64,000 nt of DNA from Cryphonectria parasitica EP155 (Eukaryota > Ascomycota > Sordariomycetes > Diaporthales > Cryphonectriaceae), in the NCBI RefSeq assembly GCF_011745365.1, contig NW_024468912.1:1178001-1242000 (forward strand). The letters run 5' to 3'. Each line of letters opens with the position of its first letter. Positions within the stretch are counted from its first letter, which is position 1. Below, piece after piece: positions 1 to 12,000 of the stretch. The notes under the pieces are model-generated. The model did no database searches, was not told the origin of the DNA, and saw only the letters and a program-made list of their open reading frames with translations. The translations under genes were made by a program, and so were the position numbers.

Positions 1-2277
1 TAAGCTGTATACGGTTGCGCGCCCCGAACAGCTGGCCTCGAAATGAAAAGGTGATGGAAAATCTGATGCCCGCCGATGCGGTGAAGGGCAACAAATTAGG
101 AAAGAAACTAAATGAGCCAATGCAAGAATGAACGTTTATGTCGCCCGCGCCTCTTGTCGGCAGGACGCCTGCGCAGCATGCTTGTTAGGGGCATATCTTG
201 CGTTCTTACATGCATCAGATCATTTGATGCACAATGAAACAATTTGCCCGCCGAGGTTTCTTTTATTCCCTTGCCCATTTTCACGCCGGGGGACCCATTT
301 GAATGCGTATCGTGACTGGGGTGGGCTTTTCAGATCCCAGTCTCTGGAGCCAATCCCTCCCCCGTTACCCCTCTCTTCACTTACATTGCTTCGGGCCGTA
401 TCAACACCTCATTCTGGTAATTTGGGCCAGATAAGCACATGTGAGAATAGCTCGACGGCATTCAAGAGTGCGCGCTGCGGCTGAGTTACCAAATTTGTCC
501 ATGTGCTCCTTTTCCTTCGAGTCCACACATCATACGACTACAGCATGAGTTGGATGTAAGATGCATTTGAAAAAGGGCATCTCGACACGACAAATGCTTG
601 GATTTGCGCGGCCCACCGCCCCGGGAGGGCTATTGTTGCATTGTATCGGCCTTCTCCTCTGTTATGTCCGTGAATCCCGGGCCGAGCGCCTGCGGGCCTT
701 TCGTACTGGCTCCATCACCGTGGACCTGGTTGGTCGAAACGGGCTTTCCTCTGCCTGCGTACCTGGGACGGTATCTGCCGTGTTGCAGAAAGAAAAGAAG
801 AAAAAAGCGCCTTCACTGTCATGAGAGGGATTGTGAATTTTCTGTGGTCAAAGGATTGGTCGCCTACTACTATCTCTCTCTACTTGGCTGCCAGCCAAGG
901 GCTGCTCAACTCGTGTTCAGGTCATGTCATGCCAACTTAGACCCAATCCCACCAGCCCGCATTGCCTTCATGGATGTACCCTTTTAGATCTTCATCTTTT
1001 TTTCTTTTTCCAACGCGCATGACACTTTTCATGCTATCTGCTGATACAGAGGGAATCCGAGATCATACTATATTGGCCATGATAACTATATTGGAACGAC
1101 TTCCGACGGCAAACATTAACTTCCATGATAATAATATTTTGCAAGGAACATGGTTCTAGCAACATGCAGTCGGCGTCAATAGCCAACTTTTGATAGCGTG
1201 TTCATTGTTACTGGACAGGGAGCGAACTCGCGAACACTATGGTGCAAGCCCTAGTCCGTCTCAGACTTGGCATGGGATCTTGGAAATTGAAACCCCGTCC
1301 ATTCTCTACGATTCTTCCTCGTGAGATCCCCGGTTTCCCTCCTTTCGCATTGACCATCTTCTCAATCTCCACACGACTGGGAAGTGTGTCGAGTAAGTAA
1401 AGCATTGCCAATATGCCTAAGTAATCTTCCGCCATGTTCTTCGCCTGCTACAATCGTCCACTCGACTGCAAAAAACAACATCAATGATTGAAAACTCAAT
1501 ATCCCGTGGACTTGGGCGTTGTTCTAGGCCCAAGGGCAACTCTAGTCTCGTTTCCGGTTTTCATGGAGATGTGCCTAAGACTGGAACTCCTTCTCAGCTT
1601 GAGCTGAGATCACAAAGCAAAATCTTGGGTTATATATAGAGACTTTCTTCAGCGCGCTAGATCTAAGCTCATAAGTGGATCCAAGCCGCCGCTCTGCTCT
1701 GGGGTTTGTAGCGGTGTGAAGACCAATATTCGATATTACTGACTCACTTGTCCTCTCGATTCAGCTGGAGTCATCTTTACGGTGCAAGTGGCAAGCATTC
1801 GCTCGGCCGAGAAGAACATGGATTGGTGGGTTCTAACTTAATCATGCGCGCATGAACAACCTCCAAGTCTTCACTTGGAAGAGAATTTCATTACCTCATC
1901 GGCTCGTAGCTCAAATAGTGCTGCCATCTCCCAAGTCTACCTGTACTTTATGACGAATACCAACGCGTTCACATGCTTGCCCAGATCGTGAAATCCAGCT
2001 CTTTTTGACCGCACATAACAAAAAAAAGAAAAGGGTCTTTTATGTACAAAGAAACGCACATAGTGTCGAACTACAAGTAGTAAAGTGAACAACATGTTTG
2101 CCGATCTCCTCGCTATGCTGCTAATCTGAGGAACGGCAGGTGGTACATACATCCATGATATTGTAATATGAAACTCCGGGGGCACCGAAAAGCCAGATTT
2201 GGAGGGATTGTACTAGTGCCATTTCCCTCCCTGGGCATAAGAGCTCTTGAATACTTCTACGTATGTATATGTACATA
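1..2277. other. Left-edge region without a supported gene
   Basis: No frame on either strand shows a recognisable domain or a convincing chain of exons. Short open frames of 60-130 codons overlap one another on both strands, as expected by chance. The only part with gene-like context is the 75-codon minus-strand frame at 1208-1435, listed separately. The last part (about 1900-2277) lies just downstream of the HET gene stop and probably holds its 3' untranslated region. Confidence 0.5.
1208..1435 (-). CDS. Candidate small protein, 75 aa (unrecognised)
   Basis: This minus-strand frame starts at an ATG in good context (A at -3, G at +4). A TATATATA box lies about 195 nt upstream (1631-1638 on the plus strand). 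Between the box and the ATG is a pyrimidine-rich stretch ending in TTTTTTGCAG, which looks like a splice acceptor, so the leader may be spliced. The predicted protein (MAEDYLGILAMLYLLD...) has a hydrophobic N-terminal third and a basic middle, with no motif I can assign. The frame is short enough to occur by chance. The promoter-like context is the only reason it is listed. It could also be one exon of a decayed gene. Confidence 0.22.
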   Translation of the reverse strand: MAEDYLGILAMLYLLDTLPSRVEIEKMVNAKGGKPGISRGRIVENGRGFNFQDPMPSLRRTRACTIVFASSLPVQ

Positions 2278-4305
2278 TCACCAATACTTTCCTTCCGGCT
2301 TTCGACCAGAATAATCCACCGGCTCAGTATCAACGCAGTCTGTCGCGCAAAGCAAATCAACAATGTCCCTGTGACTCCTTTCCATAGCATACCAAAGCGG
2401 TGTTCGACCTTGCTCGTCTTTCAAGTCAGGATCAACGCTATCCGTCTGAAGAAGAAGTTGAACAATCTCCTGACGCCCTTCAGAAACAGCATATGAAAGC
2501 GCTGTTCGACCTCGATTATCTTTCGCATTAGTTGTACTGTTGCCGGTTTTGAGAAGCAGCTGAACAATCTCCATATTTCCTTCATGAATAGCATGCAAAA
2601 GCGGTGTTCGACCTCGTTTATCTCTCAGGTCAGGATTGATACTTTCTGTCTGAAGAAGCAATTGAACAATCTCCGTATATCCTGCGTGGATAGCATCTAA
2701 GAGCGGTGTTCGATCTCGATTGACTTTTGAATTGGCTGTAGTATTGCTTATCTTGAGAAGCAGCCGAACAATCTCCGTATTTCCTTTATGGATAGCATAT
2801 GAAAGCGGTGTTCGACCTCGTTCATCTTTCAATTCAGGATCAATATTTCCTGTTTGAAGAAGCAGCTGAAGGATCTCCGTATTTCCTTTATGGATAGCAT
2901 GTGAAAGCGGTGTTCGACCTCGTTCGTCTTTCAATTCAGGATTAATATTTCCTGTTCGAAGAAGCAGTTGAACAATCTCTTTATGTCCTCGCTCAATAGC
3001 ATACCAAAGCGGAGTTCGACCATTACAGTCTTCTGAATTGACATCTGCTCTTCCTGTTCTAAGAAGCAGCCTGATACATTCCGCATGTGGGGCACCTGCA
3101 GCAGCTTGTGAGAGCAGTGTTCGTCCGTGTTCGTCTTTCCAGTCAATGATGATATCTCGGCAATGTTGGGGTCCTCTCTTTAGAGGAGGGGGTTCGAATT
3201 TGGTGTCTAGGGTGAAAAGCATATCCAGAGTGTGAGGTTTTATATTGTCCACTGCCCAGCGAAACACGGCCTGTGGTAGATCGTTCATGTACCGAAAAAG
3301 TGCGTCCACGGTCCAAGAAGGGAGCTCAATATGCTCTGGGCTTCGAACATCTCCGAAAAGGATGTACGAAATTGTGTTCCGTGCGAAGCTTTGCATGTCT
3401 GCGCTATAATCTGGCAGGAAACGCTCATTGTGTCCTGCATCAGACGATATTCCAATAAGGGCGTAGACTTTATCTTTTGGATCACTGGATTTGCTGTGTG
3501 CGAACTTTTTCAGCAGCGTGAATAGGTCTCTCCTCTTCTGCCACCATGATTCGCTCCTTTGAGGACTTGGAATGATGTCTAGGACTGCGCGCGTGTGGTC
3601 GTCCAAATCCCGGCCCAACAATACTGGCATCAACAGCGCCCACGTTCGGGCTGGTGCCGACTTCCTGCCACATATGACAGTGCCTCGGCGAGCACTAGCA
3701 ACTTCTTGAAGTATCCAGACTCGGCTGAACCATGGCCTTGAAACTAGATCTCTGGCTGCTTGAACCTTCCAATGTTCACATTCTATTTTATAATCGTTGT
3801 GTGTGTTCTCAATGGCCAGTCGCCAATTCTTTTTTGAGAGCTTGGCGGCCATGAGGTTGCGGTCGATATCCGTGATCAAGTCCATCAAGTCGTTGGTGTG
3901 CTCGCCACTTGGTCCTAACCAAAAGAGAACACATTCTGCGTGCGTATATACCAGCCTCATTTGATTGACCTGGTGAGTTTTCTCCTTGTCGTAGCTTTGG
4001 TCAATACAGATGGCATCAATCCAGAGGAGTCTGTCTGAGTCCTCGAGTCTCAGGAAATCGAGGGCTGTGTGCAAGTTTGGTCTAAGACAGACCTCTTGTC
4101 CGTTCAGTATAATGCGAGTTGATTGGGATGAGTCGTCGTCTCCCCAGGTGTACGATAGTGCCTCATAGGGGACGCCATCGACCTTGTGGAGGTAAGTCTG
4201 GTATAGTTCGCAGCGTATCGGTTCGGGGGCCTTGCCCTTGACGAGGCGGACGAGTCTGATTGCGTCCCTAGAGAGATCGAGACGATCATACTGAAACGGT
4301 GTCAT
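2278..4305 (-). CDS. HET-domain protein with C-terminal ankyrin repeats
   Basis: Single-exon gene of 675 aa. The frame is open to an ATG at 4401, but the internal ATG at 4305 (MTPFQYDRLD) directly precedes a normal HET start, so I chose it; the 32 extra residues look untranslated. The HET domain lies at roughly residues 10-200 and shows YEALSYTWGD, LLWIDAICIDQ and RPWFSRVWILQEV, the three classic blocks. HET domains trigger cell death or incompatibility after non-self recognition in filamentous ascomycetes. From about residue 400 there are eight ankyrin repeats (GRTPL.YAI..G..EIVQLLL). Seven are spaced exactly 102 bp and one 105 bp. No NACHT or NB-ARC domain separates the two parts. Ankyrin arrays usually bind protein partners, so here they may sense the trigger; that is inference. 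No intron or frame break is visible. Confidence 0.88.
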   Translation of the reverse strand: MTPFQYDRLDLSRDAIRLVRLVKGKAPEPIRCELYQTYLHKVDGVPYEALSYTWGDDDSSQSTRIILNGQEVCLRPNLHTALDFLRLEDSDRLLWIDAICIDQSYDKEKTHQVNQMRLVYTHAECVLFWLGPSGEHTNDLMDLITDIDRNLMAAKLSKKNWRLAIENTHNDYKIECEHWKVQAARDLVSRPWFSRVWILQEVASARRGTVICGRKSAPARTWALLMPVLLGRDLDDHTRAVLDIIPSPQRSESWWQKRRDLFTLLKKFAHSKSSDPKDKVYALIGISSDAGHNERFLPDYSADMQSFARNTISYILFGDVRSPEHIELPSWTVDALFRYMNDLPQAVFRWAVDNIKPHTLDMLFTLDTKFEPPPLKRGPQHCRDIIIDWKDEHGRTLLSQAAAGAPHAECIRLLLRTGRADVNSEDCNGRTPLWYAIERGHKEIVQLLLRTGNINPELKDERGRTPLSHAIHKGNTEILQLLLQTGNIDPELKDERGRTPLSYAIHKGNTEIVRLLLKISNTTANSKVNRDRTPLLDAIHAGYTEIVQLLLQTESINPDLRDKRGRTPLLHAIHEGNMEIVQLLLKTGNSTTNAKDNRGRTALSYAVSEGRQEIVQLLLQTDSVDPDLKDEQGRTPLWYAMERSHRDIVDLLCATDCVDTEPVDYSGRKPEGKYW
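2396..3220 (-). repeat. Tandem 102-bp ankyrin-coding repeats
   Basis: The landmark AGCGGTGTTCG (plus-strand reading, small variations) recurs at 2396, 2498, 2600, 2702, 2804, 2906, 3008 and, as AGCAGTGTTCG, at 3113. Spacing is exactly 102 bp (34 codons) except for one 105-bp step. Neighbouring units at 2804 and 2906 differ at about four positions over their first 65 bp. The array encodes the ankyrin domain of the HET gene. Confidence 0.9.
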
Positions 4306-6070
4306 TGCAACCGAATCAGACTCAAAGCGAGAGGGGAAATCCCGGCACCAGGGGAAAATTGTAGAAGGACAAGATCTCCAAAGAAAAGAGATTCTGATCA
4401 AGATTAGATCCCGAGACGGTTTGTTTGTCCTTGGGCAAAAACGTAAGTGCTCAATTCTTCTCGAGGTGCAGAGCAGTACACGAATTCCGGGGGGGGGGGG
4501 GAGGCAATACCAGCAGAGGTTGGAGAACGCAAGTAAGGCTCAGTCTGCAGACATGAGGCGCAGCAGGCTGCACTGCTACAGTACATTGACACGCCTGTCA
4601 GATGCAGGACCCTCATTTGCCCATATGTGTTTTAATATTCCTCGAATCCTCTATCCATATCTGGTATAGTGCCAGCTCATCAGCAGTCACTGCCACTGTA
4701 TTACCAGACGTAGTATGCCACGTTCACCATTCTACCATAGTGCGTGAAATTTATACACATCCAATGCAGAGCAAATACATCTGTACGTCCTGATGTGAGC
4801 TGAGAAGAAAGTAACGCGCCAACATGAGATCCAAGTACTTAAGCAAGAAGGTTGAGTAGGGACACGGGACCTCGGGTGCGTATTTAGAGGTCGCGACAAT
4901 TTCCTTGTGCTTGAAGTCGTCTTGTGTGTAGTATTATGTGAGGCTGCCACAAAGTATAATGACCTTGACAAGATCTTGTTTTCTATATCACACGGGTGGT
5001 GAATATCATATTCATGTAAGCGCAGGATGAAGGCTATTACTCATGTCTACTTTGCAAGATGAAACTGCCTGTTTGAGGCCCCACGGTTGACCTGATTGCT
5101 CTAAATATAATTTCTGCATTTGTGTCTAAAATCTGAACAGGCCTGGGAGAGCAAAAATGCAGGAGAGAAGAGGAAAGGGAGGGAGAGAGAATAATGAGGA
5201 GGGTGGACGGGTATGAGGGGGAAGAAAGACAAGAAGAATGCTTCGTGTTATGCATTTTCTCCCCTGCGGTAAGAACCTGCCCTTGATTGAACGGGGATGT
5301 TGACCAGTCATGCTAGGACTGACACACAGCATGTTGGTGCAAGTCAGCACAGCATGATTGATCCCTGTCGCATCAGTGGCCTCTTACCCCCACTCTGGTG
5401 GACCTCCAGTGAGTATGGCAGGAGCGCCACTGGCAGATCACCTCCCCTGCTGGTGCCACACATAGCTTGCCTCTAGAATCGTCATTTGCGCCACAACTTG
5501 TTCCCCTCCAACAACGCAGCTGACGTCGTCCAAGTTTCCCTGTCTTGCACCTCCACACCTGTGCTTCTCTGCCACCCACCCATCTTCTTTTCTTCTTGAC
5601 AGCGTTCCTCTCCTCAACTTATACCTTGTCTGTATTTTGAGAGGTTGATGTCTTGTTGCTTTTTCTAGCAGTGCTTGCATGTTTGGACCCTTGCCTTTTC
5701 TTCTTGGTTCCCCTGCAGAAGCACAGCAAGTACAGTAAGTCCCTTGTTAACCCACATCACGTCAAAGCTCCGCTCTCCACCACTGTCAGCAACAAGGTGA
5801 ACGATCATATACTTTCTGCCATGGCCTATCTGACCAACCTTTGTGGCAACAGATCTAGCATTCTTCCTAGTTATTGCATGACGGGCTCACGATCCTGCCG
5901 CCTTCCCGGGACCTATTGCTGATCAAGTGGCTGTCAACGGACATTATCACTGCGCCTGGCCACCGTTTTCGAGCCTCACCTATCATTCGAGCCGAGTTCC
6001 ATGCCGTCTTCTGCATAGCTACAACCCTCTATATCCCAGGCCAGGGTGACCGGCCACACCACTGCCCATC
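4306..6070. other. Intergenic region between the HET gene and VPS13
   Basis: This is the shared upstream region of two divergent genes. It holds a 13-bp G run at 4489-4501 and a purine-rich stretch around 5155-5235. A CT-rich stretch at 5570-5710 is probably part of the VPS13 leader. Short ATG frames here (for example 5653-5922 and 5874-6125) show no coding character. I see no RNA gene. Confidence 0.5.
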
Positions 6071-9000
6071 ATGCTTGAGGGTCTTGTCGCGGGCCTGCTC
6101 AACCGCTTCTTGGGCATGTACGTAAAGAACTTCGACCCGGCACAGCTGAAAGTAGGCATCTGGGGCGGAGACGTTAAGCTGCGCGATCTCGAGCTTCGTA
6201 AAGAGGCCCTTGACCAGCTCAAGCTCCCCATCAACGTTGTCGAAGGCCATCTCGGCGAACTGACCCTCGTCATTCCCTGGTCCAACCTCCGTGGCGCGCC
6301 TGTCAAGGTCTTCATCGAGAATGTCTTCTTACTTGCAAGTCCGAAAGAGGAGGCTGCATACAATGAGGAAGAGGAGGAGCGCAGGACGCAGAGGATCAAG
6401 ATGGAGAAGCTTGACTCTGCTGAGCTGCTGAAGGAGCGCTCACAAGAGGGACTCTCTCAGGAAGAACAGAAGAGGAGCCAGAGCTTCACAGCAAGTCTTG
6501 TGACCAAGATCGTGGACAACTTGCAAGTCACCGTCAAGAATATCCATGTCAGGTACGAAGACTCGATATCGGCACCTGGCCATCCGTTTGCCCTGGGCGT
6601 CACCCTGGAGGAGTTCAGCGCCATCAGCACCGACGGCGAGTGGAAGCCCACCTTTATCCAGGACTCCACCAAGACCACCCACAAGCTCGCGACTCTCGGC
6701 GCCTTGTCAGTTTACTGGAATACGGACACAAAACTATACGGCACAGGCAAAGAGACGAGTTCCTCAGACAAGCCGCCGATGGAGCACGACGAGATGATCA
6801 AGACATTCAAGGCCATGATCGGCAAGGCTGACGAGAACATCGGAGTTGATCACCAGTTCATCTTGAAGCCTGTCAGTGGGCAGGCAAAGATTGAGATGGA
6901 CAAGTCTGGTGATGTGCGCGCCCCGAAGTGGAAAGCTAATCTGCTCTTTGACGAGATTGGCATTGTGCTTGACGACCACCAGTACCGGGACGCCCTGATG
7001 CTGGTCGACCTCTTTCACTACTTCATCCGGCACCAGGAGTATAAAAAGTACCAGCCTAAAGGTGTCACCCCCAAGGAGGATCCTCGGGCCTGGCTCAAGT
7101 TCGCAGGAGATGCCGTACTCAGCAAGATCCATGAGCGCAACCGTCGGTGGTCTTGGGATTACTTCCGTGAACGTCGGGATGACCGTCTTCGATACATAGA
7201 ACTGTTCAAGAAGAAGAAGGCAAATCAGCAGCTGTCTGCAGATGAGACCGAGGATTTCAACAAGCTTGAGTGGAAGCTGGACTACGAGGATCTCCGATTC
7301 TGGAGATCGCTGGCCAGAAATCAGCTGAGGAAAGAGAACGCTGCTGCCTTGAAGAACAGCCAACCAAAGCAAGAGCAGCAGCAGCAGCAAGGCTGGGTTG
7401 CCTGGATGTGGGGCTCGAAGCCACAGGAGCACACAACGGCGTCCGACGAAAACACGCAGATGACGGAGGAGCAACGCCAGGAACTTTACGAAGCGATTGA
7501 TTGGGATGAAAAAGCTGCTCTTGCCGATGCTGTGGAAACGCCTAGAGACAGTGTCAAATTCCAGGTGGAGACCTCTCTCAGCACAGGAAGTTTCACCCTG
7601 AAGCGAAATCCTCACGGTCAGATCACAGATGTTGTCAGTCTGCATTTCGATGTCTTCAAGGCTAAGGCCCTAGTTCGCCCCGACTCCTTCCTCACAGATG
7701 TGAGTCTTGGTGGTCTGCGTGTCAATGACGGCACTACTCCCAACAGCCAGTTTCCAGAGATCGTCCGAGTCAAGGATGCACCTGAAACTCAGAAGAACAA
7801 GCGGCTCTCCATGGTGGAACTGGAGAAGACTACCGACGAGGCTTTCTTTCAATTGCAGCTGGAACAGAATCCACTGGATGGGCAAGGCGACTTTGCTGTC
7901 AAGACGAAGCTGAAGCCGCTCGAAGTCATTTGGAACCCGAATCTGGTGGTTGGAGTTGTGGATTTCTTCAAACCTCCGGAACGCCACATGGAGTCCATCA
8001 CTGCCTTGATGGAGACAGCTGGCGCAACTGTGGAGGATTTCAGACAACAGACACGAGCGGGCCTCGAGTTCGCCCTCGAGGAGCACAAAACAATCAACGC
8101 AGTTTTGGACCTGCAAGCACCTCTGATCATTATTCCGGAGAGCATCACTACACCCAAGTCGACATGCATGATCCTCGATGCTGGCCATATCAGTGTCAAC
8201 TCCGAGCTTGTAGACAAGGAAACCATGAAAGAGGTGCAGTCGAAGCAGAAACAAGCTTACACGGACGAGGACTTCAAACGTCTTGAGTCACTCATGTACG
8301 ACAAGTTTATTGTCAAGCTTACCTCTACCCAGCTGCTGATCGGTCCCTCGATCGAAGAGGCGAAGTCACAATTGACGGATAATGGAGAGGGATCGAAGAT
8401 GCACATTGTCGAGCAGATAAATATCGACTTCTTGGTGCAACTTTCGATTCTACCGAAAGCCCCCAACCTGGCCAAACTCCGTGTCTCGGGCCATCTTCCG
8501 CTGCTGCATGTCACCGCCTCCGATACCAAATACAAGAGCTTGATGAAGCTGATAGACGTTGCAATGCCAAAATTCCACGGCGATACTCTAGGAGATCAGC
8601 CTCAACCTAAGCGACCACGCCTCCTGAGTAACATCTCCACGCGCTCTGACCGCTCCAGCCATTCCCAGCTTCCAAGCCCCAGACACCATCGCAAGCAATC
8701 CTCGGATCTCCGAAGACGCTCGTCTCAGCTCCTCCCCTTCGTGGCGACCAAAGACCAAGCCATTGTTCTTGACGATATCGACGAAGACGAGGATAATTTC
8801 GAAGATGCTGATGATGGCCACAGCAATGTTCACCTCAAGTTGAAGCAGAAGACGTTTGAGCTGAAGTTCACTGTTGACGAGTTGCGCGGCTCTCTCTACC
8901 AGAGTGATCCAGATGGTGTGAAGCCAGACGCCCTCCTAGTCGAGCTCATCGCCCAGAGCTTCGAGGTCAACTACTATTTGAGACCGTTTGACATGGTAGC

Positions 9001-12000
9001 TGATGTGTCGCTGGGCTCTGTGACCGTGGATGACTTTGTTGGTAAACCGTCTGCCGAGTTCAAATCGATCATCTCGTCAGGCGATGTCGAAGACAAAAAG
9101 CAACACCGGGCACTTGTCAAGGTCAATGTCGTCCGGGTTAAGAAAGAGTCTCCGGAGTTTATGTCGGTATACGAAGGGGTCGAGACCAATGTCAACGTCG
9201 CTATCACTACAATCAACCTCATCGTGACGCGCAAAACATTGCTCACGCTGCTCGACTTCATCCTGGTCACTTTTACCAATCCCGGGGGAAATAATCAACA
9301 GCAGCAGAAGGCCATCACCGATGACGGCTCGGAGCTTGACGTCGCTGTTGAGCCACCCCCAGAACCACAGCAGAACGCTGCGGGGGCTATCAGAGTCAAG
9401 GTCGACTTGAAAAGTATTCAACTTGTCCTCAATAACGATGGCATACGGCTGGCAACACTCTCATTCAACCAGGCGGATGTCGGTGTTTTCATTCTAGGCA
9501 GCACAATGCGTGTGAGCACGAAGCTGGGAGACCTTAGCCTTGTTGATGATGTGAATCTCGGCGTGTCTGAGGATTCATCCATCCGCAAATTAATCACCAT
9601 CCAGGGGGACGACCTTGCTGACTTCAGGTACGAGACCTTCGACTCAAAGGATGAAAAGTCGTATCCTGGGTACGATTCGTCGATATTCCTGCGTGCTGGC
9701 TCTGTGAAGGTCAATTTCTTGGAGGAGCCTTTCCGCAAAATTGTGGAGTTCTTGGTCAAATTTGGCAAAATGCAGGCCATTTACAATGCTGCGCGTCAGG
9801 CTGCAGCGAATCAGGCTCAACAATTGCAGCAAGGCTCGAGTCGCATCAAACTGGATGTGGTCATCAACACTCCCATTCTGGTCTTCCCCAGCGTCGTAAC
9901 GCCTGGCCAGCCTAAGCGGGACCTCATCACGGCATATCTCGGAGAGATTTACGCGCAAAATAAGTTTGCTCCATTAGATGACGCGGAGAACTCCGAAGTT
10001 GCGATGATGTTGTCTGCCGGAATTCGAAACATCAAGCTCACCAGTCTATTCCACTACGCTGATCAGTCTGAGGAACTGGAGCTGATCGATCACCTTGACC
10101 TGGGATTCAACATCGTTTATGCAGAGCACAAACAAGGCGCCAAGCGACCCGAGCTCGAGATCGAGGGTAACATGACTGACTTCAATGTCAAGATCACACA
10201 ATACCAGCTGAAAGCCCTCCTTGCCATCTCGCGGTCGGTTCCCGCAGCATTCTCTGGGGACTCAGACGCTCAAGAAGAGGCAGAGCAAGCTGTCGACGAT
10301 AGCACCCTGCGGCGTGCCCAGACCCTGCCGAGGGTTGAGCTACCAAGTGAAGACGACACCGTCGACATGGGCCCGGAGCTTGGTAGCCGTAGCGATACGT
10401 GGACGAAGCTCGACCTGGTGTTCCGTGTTGGCACTATCGGCCTAGAGTTGATCAACGCCCATAAGGATCGTCCTGTTGGTAACCTGCAAAGTGCCAGCCT
10501 AAGCAAGTTCAGCCTGGATGACAGTAGGCTTAAAACCCGGATCCAGGCCAATGGGAGCTTAGAAGCAGAATTCGTCATCCAGAGTTTTACCATATACGAC
10601 TCTCGACCCAACGATACGAACAAGTTCCGTCGCATCATGACGAGCAGCAACAAGAGCGTTCAACAGTTCATGGCTAGTGTCACCATGTCAGGTGGTAAGG
10701 AGCGCAACCTCATTGCCATGGTGGCTATTGACTCGCCGAGAATAATCTTTGCTCTGGATTATCTGTTTGCCCTACAAAATTTCCTCTTGGCCGGGCTGCA
10801 AGTTGACGACCCTCTGCCTATCGAAGAAGGGGATTTGGAGACCCCATCGGAGAGTGATGCGGACAGCATGCAAGTCAGCATCGCACGCCGGCCTTCTGGC
10901 GTTAAGTCTACCAGATCGTCGCTCAGCACCAGGGCGGGGCAGCGAACAGACGACAAGAACGAGGATGAATCTAAGATGAGCATTGCGTACCGCGTTAATA
11001 TTGTGGATGCCCAAGTCATTCTCATCGCCAATCCTCTCAGCGCAAGCAGCGAGGCGGTTGTTCTAGGCACCAAGCAAGTGCTACTCTCGCAGCAGCATGC
11101 GCTCACTTTCCAGGTCTCCGAAGTAGGCATGTTTCTATGCCGTATGGATCGTTTCGACGACTTGAGACTGCGGATTATCGACGATTTCTCCGTTCAGATG
11201 TCCATGGACACTTCAAATCCATCGAAGACAAGTTTGCATCTTGAACTCGACCCTCTCATTCTGCGACTGGCCTTGAGAGACATTTTGTTAGTCCTGCAGA
11301 TTGTCAGCAAGGCGTCAGAGCTCTCTGAAGGCGATGAGGACAAGACCAAGAAGCCTGGCGCGGCAGAACAAAAGGCCAAGGAACTCACGCAGGGAGGCTT
11401 GAAACAGCGGTCTGCAAGTGGTAAAGGCGCTTCCACGATAGCAGGGAAGGCTAGGTCTAGCAAGACCGCTGCTACAAAAGGCGCACAATCGACCTCCCGC
11501 AGTGGTGCATCTTCAGGGCAGCCTCACGACATCGCAAAGAAGCCCCAGAGACGGGAGGAGCTCACCGCAACAATCCAAGGCATACGTGTGGTGCTTATCG
11601 GCGACCTGCACGAGCTACCCATCCTGGATCTCAGCATCAAAGACTTCACCGCAACTGCTGAAGACTGGTCATCGAACCTCAAGGCTGAGGTACCGCTGGA
11701 GATGTATGTGAACATCTACAACTTCTCCAAGTCCGCGTGGGAACCATTGCTTGAACCATGGGCTGTTGGTGTTGGTGTTGCCAGAGAGCAGGGTACCGGC
11801 CTTCTGTCTGTCGATGTTGCCTCCAGGAAGACCTTTGATGTCACTATTACGACAAATTCCATCGCCTTGGCATCCAAATCGTTCGCATTCCTGACTCAAG
11901 ATCAGGATGTCCTTGGGAAACCTCGGGGCACCGAATCGCCTTATCGGATTCGCAACTATACAGGATTCGACGTCGTTGTCCGCAGCAAGAGCCCCAGCAG

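Noticed and set aside
6764..7645. 293-codon minus-strand frame inside VPS13
   Set aside because: Antisense shadow of a clear coding exon; no motif and no splice context of its own.
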